In this document: positions 1 to 5,006 of the stretch, one piece after another | How positions within the stretch are numbered: position 1 is the stretch's first letter | How the letters are laid out: every line of letters starts with the position of its first letter | Source of the DNA: Bordetella sp. | GTDB lineage: Bacteria > Pseudomonadota > Gammaproteobacteria > Burkholderiales > Burkholderiaceae_B | Assembly (NCBI GenBank): GCA_027450125.1 | Contig: DAIDKG010000447.1 | Location: 1-5,006 of the forward strand | Length of the DNA stretch: 5,006 bases | Reading direction: 5' to 3' | The notes under the pieces: generated by a model | Database searches by the model: none | Seen by the model: the letters and a program-made list of their open reading frames with translations, nothing else | What the model was told of the DNA's origin: nothing | Program-made: the position numbers and the translations under genes

Positions 1-1
1 G

Positions 2-496
2 GGCACGTCCACGCACCTGACGGGCGAGCTCTTTGCCGCCACCATCGGCGTGCCGCTGACGCATATTCCCTACAAGGGCACACCGCCGGCCATGGTCGAT
101 GTGTCCTCCGGCGCGGTCACCTTCATGTTCGACCAGATGACCGCCGCACTGCCGCTGCTGCAGAGCGGCAAGCTCAAGCTGCTGGCCGTGACCACGGCCA
201 AGCGCATGCCCATGTCGCCCGACACGCCGACGCTGGGCGAAGCCGGACTGCCCGGGTTCGATGTTTCCTCCTGGCAGGCGGTCTTCGTGCCCAAGGGCAC
301 GCCCAAGCCCATCGTCGACCGGCTCTCCAAGGCGATCGCCCAGATCGTCAGGGAGCCCGACGTGCAGCAGAAGCTGGGCAAGACCATGGGCATGAACCTG
401 GTGGGCAGCACGCCCGAGCAGCTGCAGGCGCTGGTCGACAAGGAGATCCCGCGCTGGGCCGGCGTGGTCAAGCGCGCGAAGCTTGTCGCCCAGTGA
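2..496 (+). CDS. Bug/TctC-family tripartite tricarboxylate transporter substrate-binding protein (C-terminal part, 5' end outside window)
   Basis: This is a partial gene: the frame is open from position 2 and ends at TGA 494-496, giving 164 residues, about the last half of a family whose members are usually near 320-330 residues. The signal peptide and first lobe lie outside the window. The visible part starts GTSTHLTGELF and has the family's typical stretches: IPYKG with a downstream P-A-M-D-G-V-like helix, the FDQMTAALPLL strand and helix, a KLLAVTTAKR strand, PTLGEAGLPGFD, and a SWQAVFVPKGTPKPIVDRL segment. Bug proteins are periplasmic receptors that bind carboxylates or related small molecules. 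Many are orphans without TctA/TctB membrane partners, and no partner is visible here. The ligand cannot be told from this fragment. The internal GTG at 50 is not a likely start, because the conserved family sequence continues upstream of it. It converges on the LysR gene with 2 bases between the stop codons. Confidence 0.93.
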   Translation, partial: GTSTHLTGELFAATIGVPLTHIPYKGTPPAMVDVSSGAVTFMFDQMTAALPLLQSGKLKLLAVTTAKRMPMSPDTPTLGEAGLPGFDVSSWQAVFVPKGTPKPIVDRLSKAIAQIVREPDVQQKLGKTMGMNLVGSTPEQLQALVDKEIPRWAGVVKRAKLVAQ

Positions 497-498
497 TT

Positions 499-1449
499 TC
501 AGGGGCTCACATAAGCCATCTCGCCTGACTCTCCCATCAGCAGGGCCCGGTTCGCCTCCGCGGCTGCGCGCAGATAGTCCCATAGCGTGACGATGCGGCG
601 CAGTTTGCGGACGTCTTCGCGGCTGCTCAGCCAGAAATGGCGCGTGACGACGATCTTGTCCGGCAATATGGGCACGAGCGCCGCATTGGGAGTGGCCATG
701 AAGCACGGCAGGATGGCCAGCGCGCTTCCCTGCAGCGCCGCATGGTATTGCGCGATGACGCTGGTGCTGCGCAGGCTGGCCGTGACGTTGGGAATCGTCC
801 GGTTCAGATACAGCAGCTCGTGGCTGAAGGCGAGGTCCGCCACGTAGTCGATGAAGGGGTGGTGGCGCAGGTCCGCGACCGAGCGGATCGGCCCCCGGCG
901 ATCGAGGTAATCGCGCGTGCCGTAGAGCCTGAGCCGGTAGTCGCAGAGTTTGGTGAAGACATATTGCCCGCGTTCGGGGCGCTCCAGCGTGATGGCCATG
1001 TCGGCCTCGCGCTTGGAGAGGCTCACGAAATGCGGCACGGGCAGCATGTCGATGGATACGCCGTCATGGACCGCGGCGAAGCGGGCGATCTGGGGTGCCA
1101 GGAAAAAGCAGCCGAAACCCTCGGTCGACCCGATCCTTATGTGGCCCGACAGGCTTTGCGTCGTGCCCGCAAACTGTTCGCTGGCGGCGTGCACTGCCGA
1201 CTCGACCGCGTCGGCATGGCGCAGCAGCCGTTGCCCGTCGGTGGTCAGCGTGAATCCGTCGACCCGCGATTTGTCGAACAGGATAGTGCCCAGCGCCGTT
1301 TCGAGCTCGCGTACGCGCCGCGCCACGGTGGTGTGGTCGACGTTGAGCCGCCTGGCGGCGGCGCTCGCGCGCTGGGTCCGGGCCACCTCGAGAAAGTAGC
1401 GCAGGTCGTCCCAGTTCAGGGCGCCGAATCGGCTTGTGCTTTTTTGCAT
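499..1449 (-). CDS. LysR-family transcriptional regulator, divergent from mmsAB
   Basis: A complete 316-residue LysR-type regulator, a normal length for the family. The N-terminal winged helix-turn-helix covers roughly residues 12-75: NWDDLRYFLEVART, then the helix-turn-helix around 28-50 (ASAAARRLNV...TTVARRVRELE), then the wing FTLTTDGQRLL. A linker helix spans about 78-98. The LysR substrate-binding domain begins near residue 102 (GHIRIGSTEGFG) and continues to about 295. It should act in the cytoplasm as a DNA-binding dimer or tetramer. The ATG at 1449 fits the usual distance to the DNA-binding domain, but no good Shine-Dalgarno sequence precedes it (the upstream minus-strand bases are A-rich), so translation may be weak. 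It is transcribed divergently from mmsA across 171 bases that hold a LysR-type dyad. By family habit it probably controls mmsAB and represses itself, with a valine-pathway intermediate as a plausible inducer. That target and inducer are inference. Confidence 0.95.
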   Translation of the reverse strand: MQKSTSRFGALNWDDLRYFLEVARTQRASAAARRLNVDHTTVARRVRELETALGTILFDKSRVDGFTLTTDGQRLLRHADAVESAVHAASEQFAGTTQSLSGHIRIGSTEGFGCFFLAPQIARFAAVHDGVSIDMLPVPHFVSLSKREADMAITLERPERGQYVFTKLCDYRLRLYGTRDYLDRRGPIRSVADLRHHPFIDYVADLAFSHELLYLNRTIPNVTASLRSTSVIAQYHAALQGSALAILPCFMATPNAALVPILPDKIVVTRHFWLSSREDVRKLRRIVTLWDYLRAAAEANRALLMGESGEMAYVSP

Positions 1450-1471
1450 AACAGATGGGTTTTTTAATGCC

Positions 1472-1484
1472 TATCCTGTGGATA
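1472..1484. promoter_or_regulatory. Candidate LysR operator (T-N11-A dyad)
   Basis: TATCC at 1472-1476 and GGATA at 1480-1484 form a perfect 5-bp inverted repeat around TGT. Together they fit the T-N11-A, dyad-symmetric pattern that LysR-type regulators bind. The site lies between the divergent LysR and mmsA starts, inside an A+T-rich island (19 of 60 bases at 1441-1500 are G or C). It covers the place where a -35 element would sit for the TATACT hexamer at 1495. T-N11-A alone is common in A+T-rich DNA, so the dyad and the location carry the argument. Confidence 0.5.
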
Positions 1485-1494
1485 ATCGAATAAC

Positions 1495-1500
1495 TATACT
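1495..1500 (+). promoter_or_regulatory. Candidate -10 element of the mmsA promoter
   Basis: TATACT differs from the sigma-70 consensus TATAAT at one base. No good -35 lies 16-18 bases upstream: a 17-base spacer gives TATCCT at 1472-1477, inside the LysR-type dyad. A strong -10 with a poor -35 overlapped by an operator suits an activator-dependent promoter. The predicted start near 1507 would give a leader of roughly 110 bases. The overlapping reverse strand at 1498-1493 reads TATAGT, so a divergent promoter for the regulator may use the same bases. Neither is proven. Confidence 0.4.
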
Positions 1501-1522
1501 CGTACCCGGGCGACAAGGCCGT

Positions 1523-1537
1523 GCGCGCCCGGCGCGC
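1523..1537 (+). repeat. Short GC-only inverted repeat in the mmsA leader
   Basis: GCGCGCC at 1523-1529 and GGCGCGC at 1531-1537 are perfect 7-base inverted arms around a single C; as RNA the inner pairs would open to make a loop. It abuts the larger leader repeat starting at 1538, so the two could form adjacent hairpins. In G+C-rich DNA a repeat this simple can arise by chance. Confidence 0.4.
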
Positions 1538-1578
1538 GCGGCCGATCCGTCGCATCGCCTTATACAAAGATCGGCCGC
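1538..1578 (+). repeat. Perfect 10-bp inverted repeat in the mmsA 5' leader
   Basis: GCGGCCGATC at 1538-1547 is exactly inverted as GATCGGCCGC at 1569-1578, with a 21-base, less G+C-rich spacer. If transcription starts near 1507 this forms a strong hairpin in the mmsA leader, ending about 30 bases before the ribosome binding site. There is no T-run after it, so it is not a standard intrinsic terminator. It could be a leader hairpin that affects stability or translation, or an extended operator in DNA. The repeat is certain; the function is not. Confidence 0.6.
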
Positions 1579-1608
1579 CAGCCGGCCAGCCCCAGACCAG
1601 GCAAATTC

Positions 1609-1614
1609 AGGAGA
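1609..1614 (+). promoter_or_regulatory. Ribosome binding site of mmsA
   Basis: AGGAGA lies 6 bases before the ATG at 1621. It supports that start over the nearby out-of-frame ATG at 1616. Confidence 0.8.
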
Positions 1615-1620
1615 CATGCA

Positions 1621-3138
1621 ATGACCCAGGCATCGAACGCTCAAGTACCGACAGTCCAGTTGCTGATCGACGGCCAGTTCGTCGAATCCAGGACGCAGGA
1701 GTGGCGCGACATCGTCAACCCGGCCACCCAGGAAGTGATCGCGCGCGTGCCGTTCGCCACGGCCGACGAGGTCGACGCCGCAGTGCGCAGCGCGCACGCG
1801 GCATTCGCCACGTGGAAGAACACGCCGATCGGCGCCCGCATGCGCATCATGCTCAAGCTGCAGGCGCTGATCCGCGAGAACATGCCGCGCATCGCCAGGA
1901 CGCTGACGGCCGAGCAGGGCAAGACCTTGCCCGACGCCGAGGGCGACGTCTTTCGCGGCCTCGAAGTGGTCGAGCATGCGTGCTCGGTCGGCACGCTGCA
2001 GCAGGGCGGCTTTGCCGAGAACGTCGCGGGAGGCGTCGATACGTACACGCTGCAGCAGCCGCTGGGCGTCTGCGTGGGCATCACGCCGTTCAACTTCCCG
2101 GCGATGATCCCGCTGTGGATGTTCCCGATGGCCATTGTCTGCGGCAACACGTTCGTGCTCAAGCCGTCCGAGCAGGATCCGCTGTCGACGATGCTGCTGG
2201 TCGAGCTCGCGATCGAGGCGGGCATTCCCAAGGGTGTGCTCAACGTGGTGCACGGCGGCAAGGACGTGGTGGATGGGCTGTGCACGCACAAGGATGTCAA
2301 GGCGATTTCCTTCGTCGGATCGACTGCGGTGGGCACGCATGTCTACAACCTGGGCGGCCAGCACGGCAAGCGCGTGCAATCCATGATGGGCGCCAAGAAC
2401 CATGCGGTCGTGCTGCCCGACGCCAACCGCGAGCAGGCGATCAACGCGCTGGTCGGCGCCGGCTTCGGCGCGGCGGGCCAGCGCTGCATGGCCACCTCGG
2501 TCGTGGTGATGGTCGGTTCGTCCAAGGACTGGCTGCCCGAACTGGCCGAAAAGGCGAAAAAACTCAAGGTCAACGCCGGCCATGAGCCGAATACCGATGT
2601 GGGTCCGCTGGTCTCGCGCGCGGCCAAGGCGCGCGTGCTGGGCCTGATCGAATCGGGCGTCAAGCAAGGCGCCACGCTGCTGCTGGACGGCCGCGACGTG
2701 AAGGTGCCCGGCTATGAAAGCGGCAATTTCGTTGGCCCGACGATCTTCACCGACGTCAGGACCGACATGGACATCTACACGCAGGAAATCTTCGGGCCGG
2801 TGCTCGTGGTGCTTACCGCCGCGACGCTGGACGAGGCGATCGCCATCGTCAACGCGAACCCCTTCGGCAACGGGGTGGGCCTGTTCACGCAGAGCGGCGC
2901 GGCAGCGCGCAAGTTCCAGAGCGAAATCGACATCGGCCAGGTCGGCATCAATATTCCGATCCCGGTGCCGGTACCCTATTTCAGCTTCACCGGATCGCGC
3001 GGTTCGAAGCTGGGCGATCTGGGCCCCTACGGCAAGCAGGTCGTCCAGTTCTACACGCAGACCAAGACCGTGACCGCGCGCTGGTTCGACGATGCGACCG
3101 TCAGCGACGGCGTGAACACGACGATCAATCTGCGCTGA
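1621..3138 (+). CDS. mmsA: CoA-acylating methylmalonate-semialdehyde dehydrogenase
   Basis: A 505-residue protein, the usual length for this branch of the aldehyde dehydrogenase superfamily. It converts methylmalonate semialdehyde, NAD+ and CoA to propionyl-CoA, CO2 and NADH (EC 1.2.1.27), a late step of valine degradation; related enzymes also act on malonate semialdehyde from inositol or beta-alanine breakdown. The NAD-binding part shows PFNFP (156-160, with N158 the likely oxyanion Asn), KPSE (181-184) and FVGST (231-235). The catalytic cysteine is C289 in GQRCMA. The general-base Glu of ordinary aldehyde dehydrogenases is absent: the aligned motif is GAKNH with N260, as expected when the thioester is released to CoA rather than hydrolysed. 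R288 and R112 probably correspond to the family's carboxylate-binding arginines. EIFGPV (389-394) and the [14 protein letters not shown] stretch (446-459) are typical. The ATG at 1621 has AGGAGA in front. It is followed after 30 bases by mmsB. The cytoplasmic location follows from the family. iolA-type function is a less likely alternative given mmsB next door. Confidence 0.96.
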   Translation: MTQASNAQVPTVQLLIDGQFVESRTQEWRDIVNPATQEVIARVPFATADEVDAAVRSAHAAFATWKNTPIGARMRIMLKLQALIRENMPRIARTLTAEQGKTLPDAEGDVFRGLEVVEHACSVGTLQQGGFAENVAGGVDTYTLQQPLGVCVGITPFNFPAMIPLWMFPMAIVCGNTFVLKPSEQDPLSTMLLVELAIEAGIPKGVLNVVHGGKDVVDGLCTHKDVKAISFVGSTAVGTHVYNLGGQHGKRVQSMMGAKNHAVVLPDANREQAINALVGAGFGAAGQRCMATSVVVMVGSSKDWLPELAEKAKKLKVNAGHEPNTDVGPLVSRAAKARVLGLIESGVKQGATLLLDGRDVKVPGYESGNFVGPTIFTDVRTDMDIYTQEIFGPVLVVLTAATLDEAIAIVNANPFGNGVGLFTQSGAAARKFQSEIDIGQVGINIPIPVPVPYFSFTGSRGSKLGDLGPYGKQVVQFYTQTKTVTARWFDDATVSDGVNTTINLR

Positions 3139-3157
3139 GCGGCGCAAATCCGTACGC

Positions 3158-3163
3158 GAGGAG
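3158..3163 (+). promoter_or_regulatory. Ribosome binding site deciding the mmsB start
   Basis: GAGGAG is placed 5 bases before the ATG at 3169. The in-frame GTG at 3163 overlaps this site and adds only two residues, so ATG 3169, which gives MKIGFVGLGNMG, is the better start. Confidence 0.8.
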
Positions 3164-3168
3164 TGGAC

Positions 3169-4053
3169 ATGAAAATCGGATTCGTGGGTCTGGGAAACAT
3201 GGGTGCGCCGATGGCGCTCAACCTGCTGAAGGCCGGCCATGAGCTGGCCGTGTTCGACCTGAACGCGCAGGCGGTGCAGCAGATCGTCGACGCCGGCGCG
3301 AAACAGGCCGGCTCGCCCCGGGCGGCGGCCAGCGGCGCCCAGGTCGTGATCACCATGCTGCCGGCGGCTGCGCACGTGCGCAGCGTGCTGACCGCAAGCG
3401 AAGGCGTCCTGGCGGGCGCGAGCCCCGGCACCGTCATCGTCGATTCGAGCACGATCGATCCGGCCAGCGTCAAGGAGTTCGCGGCGCTGGCGCAGCAGCA
3501 CGGCTGCGTGCTGGCCGATGCGCCGGTATCCGGCGGCACCGGCGGAGCGGTGGCCGGCACGCTGACCTTCATGGTCGGCGGCAGCGAGGCCGTCTACGCC
3601 CAGGTCAAGCCCGTGCTCGGCGCGATGGGCAAGAACATCGTGCATTGCGGCGACACCGGAACGGGGCAGGTCGCCAAAATCTGCAACAACCTCGTGCTCG
3701 GCATCACGATGGCGGGCGTGGCCGAATCCATGGCGCTGGGCGAGGCGCTGGGCATCGATCCCAAGATCCTGGGCGGTATCCTGAACACCTCGACCGGACG
3801 CTGCTGGAGCTCGGATACCTACAACCCGTTTCCGGGCATCGTCGAGACGGCGCCGGCATCGCGCGGCTACACCGGAGGGTTCGGCACGGACCTGATGCTC
3901 AAGGACCTGGGGCTTGCCACGGAAGCCGCCAAGAGCGCGAGACAGCCCGCCTTCATGGGGGCGCTCGCGCAGCAGTTGTATCAGGCGATGAGCAGCCGCG
4001 GCGACGGCAAGCTCGATTTCTCGGCGGTGATCCGACTGTATCGCCAAAAATAA
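3169..4053 (+). CDS. mmsB: 3-hydroxyisobutyrate dehydrogenase
   Basis: A 294-residue beta-hydroxyacid dehydrogenase of normal length. It oxidises 3-hydroxyisobutyrate to methylmalonate semialdehyde with NAD+ (EC 1.1.1.31), producing the substrate of MmsA. The N-terminal Rossmann fold starts at once with GLGNMG (7-12); D30 at the end of the second strand favours NAD over NADP. The substrate motif DAPVSGGTGGA is at 117-127, and the catalytic Lys is K170 in GQVAKICNN, with N174 completing the family pattern. The C-terminal all-helical domain runs from about 165 to the end, with the conserved DLMLKDLGLA at 241-250. The gene begins 30 bases after mmsA with its own strong ribosome binding site, so the two are almost certainly cotranscribed. 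Other members of this superfamily (tartronate semialdehyde reductase, glyoxylate reductase) are similar, but the pairing with mmsA and the RCWSSDTYNP region (211-220) support this call. No intrinsic terminator follows directly. Confidence 0.95.
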   Translation: MKIGFVGLGNMGAPMALNLLKAGHELAVFDLNAQAVQQIVDAGAKQAGSPRAAASGAQVVITMLPAAAHVRSVLTASEGVLAGASPGTVIVDSSTIDPASVKEFAALAQQHGCVLADAPVSGGTGGAVAGTLTFMVGGSEAVYAQVKPVLGAMGKNIVHCGDTGTGQVAKICNNLVLGITMAGVAESMALGEALGIDPKILGGILNTSTGRCWSSDTYNPFPGIVETAPASRGYTGGFGTDLMLKDLGLATEAAKSARQPAFMGALAQQLYQAMSSRGDGKLDFSAVIRLYRQK

Positions 4054-4094
4054 TATTGCAATGGACTTTTACTGAATCTCGCGAATCCGCAGGT

Positions 4095-4163
4095 GCAGGG
4101 CTCGGGCCGGAAATACGGCATTACGGCTGGTTGCCAAAGCTCAGCCAGACCCGGTAGCCCTGC
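4095..4163 (+). repeat. Long-range inverted repeat downstream of mmsB
   Basis: GCAGGGCT at 4095-4102 is exactly inverted as AGCCCTGC at 4156-4163. The next inner bases also pair (CGGG 4103-4106 with CCCG 4150-4153) if GT at 4154-4155 bulges out. Inside lies a further short pairing, GGCTG 4125-4129 with CAGCC 4142-4146. This could be a branched RNA structure at the 3' end of the mmsAB message, or leader structure for the next gene. There is no T-run, so it is not a standard terminator. The structure was judged by eye only, without an energy calculation. Confidence 0.35.
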
Positions 4164-4194
4164 TGCAGAATGCCGCCATGGAGAAGTGCGGCCC

Positions 4195-4200
4195 AAGGGA
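4195..4200 (+). promoter_or_regulatory. Ribosome binding site deciding the start of the small gene
   Basis: AAGGGA sits 7 bases before the ATG at 4208. The in-frame upstream ATG at 4178 has no purine-rich site at a useful distance, so 4208 is preferred. Confidence 0.6.
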
Positions 4201-4207
4201 TTCAGAA

Positions 4208-4588
4208 ATGTCGACGATGGTGATGGCGCGATTCGAGAGCGTGCCGATGGCGCGCAGCGCCGCGCATGCCCTGATCGCGGACGGGTTTACCGAGAACGTC
4301 GTCAGCATGTTTTATGGCCGCCAGCCGGTGCCCAGGCGGGGGCTTTGGGCCAGGCTGAGCCGGGCGGTCAAGGCGCAGCGCGCCCGCTGCCAGGGCGAGG
4401 TCCTGCTGGTGCTGCAGCTGAACGAGGCCGATGCGCCCGACGCCATCAGCCTTCTGCGCGATGCCGGTTGCGTGTCCGTGGAAGAATCGCGAAACGACTG
4501 GCAGGCCGGTCCCTGGGAAAGGACCGCCGTGAGCCGCCAGCCGGCTGCGCGCCGGCATATCGCAGGCCGCACGCAGTGGCAGCCCTGA
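4208..4588 (+). CDS. Small uncharacterised alpha/beta protein (126 aa)
   Basis: I do not recognise a named family with certainty. Starting at ATG 4208 the protein has 126 residues; an upstream ATG at 4178 would add ten. No signal peptide or membrane segment is visible, so it is probably cytoplasmic. The layout suggests two strand-helix-strand halves: VMARFESVPMARSAAHALIA (5-24) leading to ENVVSMFYG (29-37), and GEVLLVLQLNEADAPDAISL (63-82) leading to CVSVEE (88-93). The halves are separated by a very basic linker (about 41-62, rich in Arg/Lys), and the tail from about 100 is basic and probably disordered. The pattern of a residue run that pairs an N-terminal A-x-x-A-x-x-A-L helix with a later L-L-R-D-A-G helix resembles small stress-related proteins of the YflT/GsiB-neighbour type, but that is a weak resemblance. 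It follows mmsB by 154 bases with no terminator between, so read-through from mmsAB is possible, and it converges on the next gene. Confidence 0.75.
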   Translation: MSTMVMARFESVPMARSAAHALIADGFTENVVSMFYGRQPVPRRGLWARLSRAVKAQRARCQGEVLLVLQLNEADAPDAISLLRDAGCVSVEESRNDWQAGPWERTAVSRQPAARRHIAGRTQWQP

Positions 4589-4603
4589 CCTGACAGCCGC
4601 TCC

Positions 4604-4628
4604 AAAAAATCAGGCGGCTGCCGCCTGA
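4604..4628 (-). terminator. Intrinsic terminator of the glutamate-synthase-domain gene, overlapping its stop codon
   Basis: Read on the minus strand, TCAGGCGG (4628-4621), loop CAG, and CCGCCTGA (4617-4610) make a perfect 8-bp G+C-rich stem directly followed by six T (4609-4604). The stop codon TGA (4612-4610) is the last part of the stem, and the preceding stem codes for the C-terminal alanines. The plus strand has no T-run after the hairpin, so it serves only the leftward gene. Confidence 0.85.
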
Positions 4629-5005
4629 GGGGCCGTGCGCGCGGGCGGCACATCTTCGATCGAGCATGCTGGCTGGAAAGAATCGGCCTGCGCCATGTGC
4701 CAGCCGGTGCGAAAGATCTCGTGCTGGAATTCACCGCGCAGCAACTCGCCCTGTTCCAGGGTGGGGAAGAGCGCCGAGAGCAGGCGCACTTCGGAAGACG
4801 AGATGCGCCGGGCAATATGCTGCGGCCGCAGATCCCCAGGATGGGTCAACCCGGCCGCTTCGATCAGCTCGGCCAGCGCGTGCAGGGTGTTGCGGTGGAA
4901 GTTGTTCACGCGCTGGGCCTTGTCTGGGACCACCAGGGCGCGCTGGCGCATCGGGTCCTGCGAGGTGACGCCGGTCGGGCATTTGCCGGTATGGCAGGAC
5001 TGGGC
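4610..5005 (-). CDS. FMN-binding glutamate synthase-domain protein (C-terminal part, 5' end outside window)
   Basis: The minus-strand frame is open from the window edge (first full codon 5005-5003) to TGA at 4612-4610, giving the last 131 residues. The fragment begins AQSCHTGKCPTGVTSQDPMR. This matches the iron-sulphur and FMN-domain end of the GltB-like proteins: in glutamate synthase large subunits a C-x5-C-x4-C cluster motif is followed by P-x-G-V-A-T-Q-D-P. Two cysteines (fragment residues 4 and 9) are visible here, and the first should lie just outside the window. The stretch that follows (VNNFHRNTLHALAELIEAAGL, then HPGDLRPQHIARRI) fits the C-terminal helical tail of the stand-alone glutamate-synthase-domain proteins (YerD-like), which lack the GATase domain. 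Their physiological reaction is poorly defined, so glutamate synthesis should not be assumed. The gene is convergent with the small gene (21 bases between stop codons) and ends in its own terminator. Confidence 0.88.
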   Translation of the reverse strand, partial: AQSCHTGKCPTGVTSQDPMRQRALVVPDKAQRVNNFHRNTLHALAELIEAAGLTHPGDLRPQHIARRISSSEVRLLSALFPTLEQGELLRGEFQHEIFRTGWHMAQADSFQPACSIEDVPPARTAPQAAAA

Positions 5006-5006
5006 C

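Noticed and set aside
637..1467. Open frames of 276 and 149 codons on the plus strand opposite the LysR gene
   Set aside because: Antisense shadows: the LysR protein on the minus strand has a complete, recognisable domain structure, while these have none.
1521..2585. A 354-codon plus-strand frame overlapping the start of mmsA in another frame
   Set aside because: Arg/Gly/Ala-rich frame-shifted reading of mmsA without any motif; mmsA itself is certain.
1471..4047. An 858-codon open frame on the minus strand, antisense to all of mmsB and mmsA
   Set aside because: The length is striking, but the product is Arg/His/Asp/Ala-rich and low in complexity, has no recognisable domain, and lies opposite two clearly conserved enzymes. 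Long antisense frames are a by-product of G/C-biased third codon positions in G+C-rich genes.
4178..4207. ATG at 4178 as start of the small gene
   Set aside because: No Shine-Dalgarno sequence at a suitable distance, whereas ATG 4208 has AAGGGA 7 bases upstream. The added ten residues do not look structured. Not fully excluded.
4594..4620. Inverted repeat CAGCCGC / GCGGCTG as a plus-strand terminator for the small gene
   Set aside because: The 13-base loop contains the A-run and no T-run follows on the plus strand; the same bases make a far better terminator on the minus strand (4628-4604).
4312..4815. Minus-strand frame of 167 codons spanning the small gene and the end of the glutamate-synthase-domain gene
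   Set aside because: Its right part overlaps the recognisable GltB-like frame and its left part is antisense to the small gene; no motif or ribosome binding site was seen.
1..5006. Mobile elements, CRISPR arrays, tRNA/rRNA genes, defence or toxin-antitoxin genes
   Set aside because: No transposase or integrase coding, no evenly spaced repeats, no tRNA- or rRNA-like sequence, and every coding-scale interval is accounted for by ordinary metabolic or regulatory genes.

Overview
The window looks like an ordinary piece of chromosome from a GC-rich betaproteobacterium, most likely Burkholderiales and plausibly an Alcaligenaceae member close to Bordetella or Achromobacter. This is inferred from the high G+C, the strong G/C bias at third codon positions, a Bug-type (TctC-like) solute receptor, and the look of the LysR and MmsA/MmsB proteins. 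No database search was possible, so the genus is a guess.

Layout, left to right. Positions 2-496 (+) carry the C-terminal 164 residues of a periplasmic Bug/TctC tricarboxylate-type binding protein. It converges, with only 2 bases between stop codons, on a complete LysR-type regulator (499-1449, -). A 171-base divergent intergenic region (1450-1620) separates the regulator from mmsA. It contains a 60-base A+T-rich island with a dyad LysR-type T-N11-A site, a good -10 hexamer and an exact DnaA-box match, followed by a G+C-rich leader with a perfect 10-bp inverted repeat. Then come mmsA (1621-3138, +; CoA-acylating methylmalonate-semialdehyde dehydrogenase) and mmsB (3169-4053, +; 3-hydroxyisobutyrate dehydrogenase), 30 bases apart and almost certainly one operon. 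A 154-base gap with a possible RNA structure follows. Next is a small uncharacterised protein gene (4208-4588, +), which converges on the 3' end of an FMN-binding glutamate-synthase-domain gene (4610-5005, -). That gene ends in a clear intrinsic terminator overlapping its own stop codon.

How the genes work together. MmsB oxidises 3-hydroxyisobutyrate to methylmalonate semialdehyde, and MmsA converts that to propionyl-CoA and CO2, the last two steps of distal valine degradation. The divergent LysR gene is the natural candidate regulator of mmsAB and of itself. The receptor fragment, the small protein and the glutamate-synthase-like gene have no evident link to valine catabolism.

I found no mobile element, CRISPR array, tRNA or rRNA, and no evidence of a new multi-gene system. 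The most interesting material is regulatory: the mmsA control region and leader hairpin, the structured mmsB downstream gap, and a short minus-strand coding-like tail within that gap.
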